Of a stretch of 64,000 bases of DNA, positions 63,202-64,000 are shown piece by piece. Position 1 is the first letter of the stretch, and each line of letters begins with the position of its first letter. Location of the stretch: assembly GCF_030408455.1 (NCBI RefSeq), contig NZ_CP046977.1, positions 2,657,151 through 2,721,150 on the forward strand. Reading direction: 5' to 3'. Source of the DNA: Corynebacterium atrinae. GTDB lineage: Bacteria; Actinomycetota; Actinomycetes; Mycobacteriales; Mycobacteriaceae. A model generated the notes under the pieces. It did not search any database. It was not told the origin of the DNA and saw only the letters and a program-made list of their open reading frames with translations. Both the position numbers and the translations under genes were made by a program.

Positions 63202-64000
63202 GGTTGTTCTCCTCTACTACGTAACGCGGAGGCCGACCGGGATCGGACCTCCGTACAAATGTGAAATGACGGTTTGGAGATGCCCAGGGTGGAAAACTCC
63301 ACCTGGGGCGCGCAGTGTCCACACAGACGCGCGGCGGGGTAGTGCGTGCCGCGGCCCGAATTCAGTGCCGACTCTGCTCTCACACACACCTTCCGAATCC
63401 TTGTCCGGCGGTGTGACAGACCATGCCAGACTACGCGAATCCGCGGACCTCGAACAAATCGACACGCCCACTCATTCACCTGAGGTCTTCGGGGGCACCT
63501 GAAATAACACCGATGTCTTTCATCGCTGGTTACCGGGGTCTTTGCTCATTTTCCCTGGCAACCTTCTGACAATTTAGTCGCCCATGACCGGGCACTCACA
63601 GAAGTTCATGCCAAATCACTAGACAGCACTTCCGGAGAGCTAGTAACAATAGAGCAATCAGAAAGAATCACACCGTGTGAGTGAGCGGATCTGTGGATAA
63701 CTGTAAATTAAAGGTTGAGAGTTTCCCACCTTCGACCCTTAATCCCAGGTCACAGCAGTATCACCACCCAAATAGGTTATCCACAACCTTTCGACTAAGC
63801 TGTGGATAACATGTTCGGGGGTCCGTTATCCACACCTGTGAATAATTTTGTGGATAGCGAGGTGGCAGGCACTTTTTCAGTGATACTGGCCTGTGAATGA
63901 CACAGTGTACAACCTCCGTCAGCAACAGAATTTACGGCTGGGCAGCTCACTTCGGTGGTCTCGTGCGCCCAAATTGAGATGATCCAGGAACGAGGTACCG
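63202..64000. other. oriC: Origin of replication region with DnaA boxes
   Basis: There is no gene in the last 800 bp. Perfect DnaA boxes (TTATCCACA) lie at 63692-63700 (-), 63777-63785 (+), 63801-63809 (-) and 63826-63834 (+). A one-mismatch box lies at 63849-63857 (-). AT-richer DNA surrounds them. The rpmH-oriC-dnaA arrangement is standard, and dnaA must begin to the right of the window. Confidence 0.9.

Noticed and set aside
1..64000. Search for tRNA, rRNA, CRISPR arrays, IS elements and prophage genes
   Set aside because: No cloverleaf, direct-repeat array, transposase or phage gene was recognised by eye. A computational scan could still find a tRNA.

Overview
The window is about 64 kb of high-GC DNA from an actinobacterium, almost certainly a Corynebacterium. 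The evidence is gene content and order: at the right end, reading away from the replication origin, come rpmH, rnpA, yidD, yidC, rsmG, parA, parB, cwlM, trxC, trxB, sigM, murJ, a DUF6049-type protein, a NUDIX gene and a CCA-adding enzyme. This is the usual corynebacterial origin-proximal order. DnaA boxes lie beyond rpmH (63692-63857), and dnaA itself must start beyond the right edge. Four perfect parS sites lie 19-29 kb from the origin. No rRNA, tRNA, CRISPR array, IS element or prophage was recognised.

Left part (1-14745): the 3' end of a Nei/Fpg-type DNA glycosylase, then a complete aerobic phenylacetate degradation cluster. PaaK activates phenylacetate. PaaABCE with PaaD epoxidises the ring. 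PaaG isomerises the epoxide, PaaZ opens and oxidises the ring, and PaaF, PaaH and PaaJ carry out beta-oxidation. Two hotdog thioesterases (PaaI and a second one), a TetR regulator (PaaR) and an MHS-type transporter complete the set. Three sites match the known PaaR box. A fourth, shorter palindrome lies between paaR and paaI. A CRP/GlxR-like site overlaps the -35 box of a near-consensus promoter before paaA.

Middle (14727-30369): housekeeping and accessory genes. These are a TIGR02206-type membrane protein, a fused NAD(P)HX epimerase/dehydratase, a 24-residue membrane peptide, a winged-helix protein, a small cupin, a VanZ-like protein, an HNH/DUF222 (13E12-type) protein with copies of a 16-bp palindrome on both sides, an AcuI/YhdH reductase, leuS, an apparently cytoplasmic sialidase, a DUF454 protein, a second MHS transporter, a DAACS symporter and an SdpI-like protein.

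The trp operon follows (30421-37397): leader peptide with three consecutive Trp codons, attenuator, then trpE, G, D, C(F), B, A. Next is an accessory block (37398-44516): a GyrI-like protein, an HTH protein coupled to a Clp-N/SRPBCC fusion behind a palindromic operator, a two-gene ABC exporter bracketed by parS sites, a DUF4287-like protein, a Tat/lipoprotein Rieske protein, a gene-poor stretch of about 590 bp and a bile-acid-symporter-like transporter. The operon cca-yqgE-azlC-azlD follows on the minus strand.

The most unexpected global signal is an 11-mer, GCTTATCGACG, found 15 times on both strands and in different reading frames, where about 0.03 would be expected by chance in random sequence. 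I do not recognise its function. A second pattern is that six of nine convergent gene pairs share exactly four bases (CTAG or CTAA) at their stop codons.
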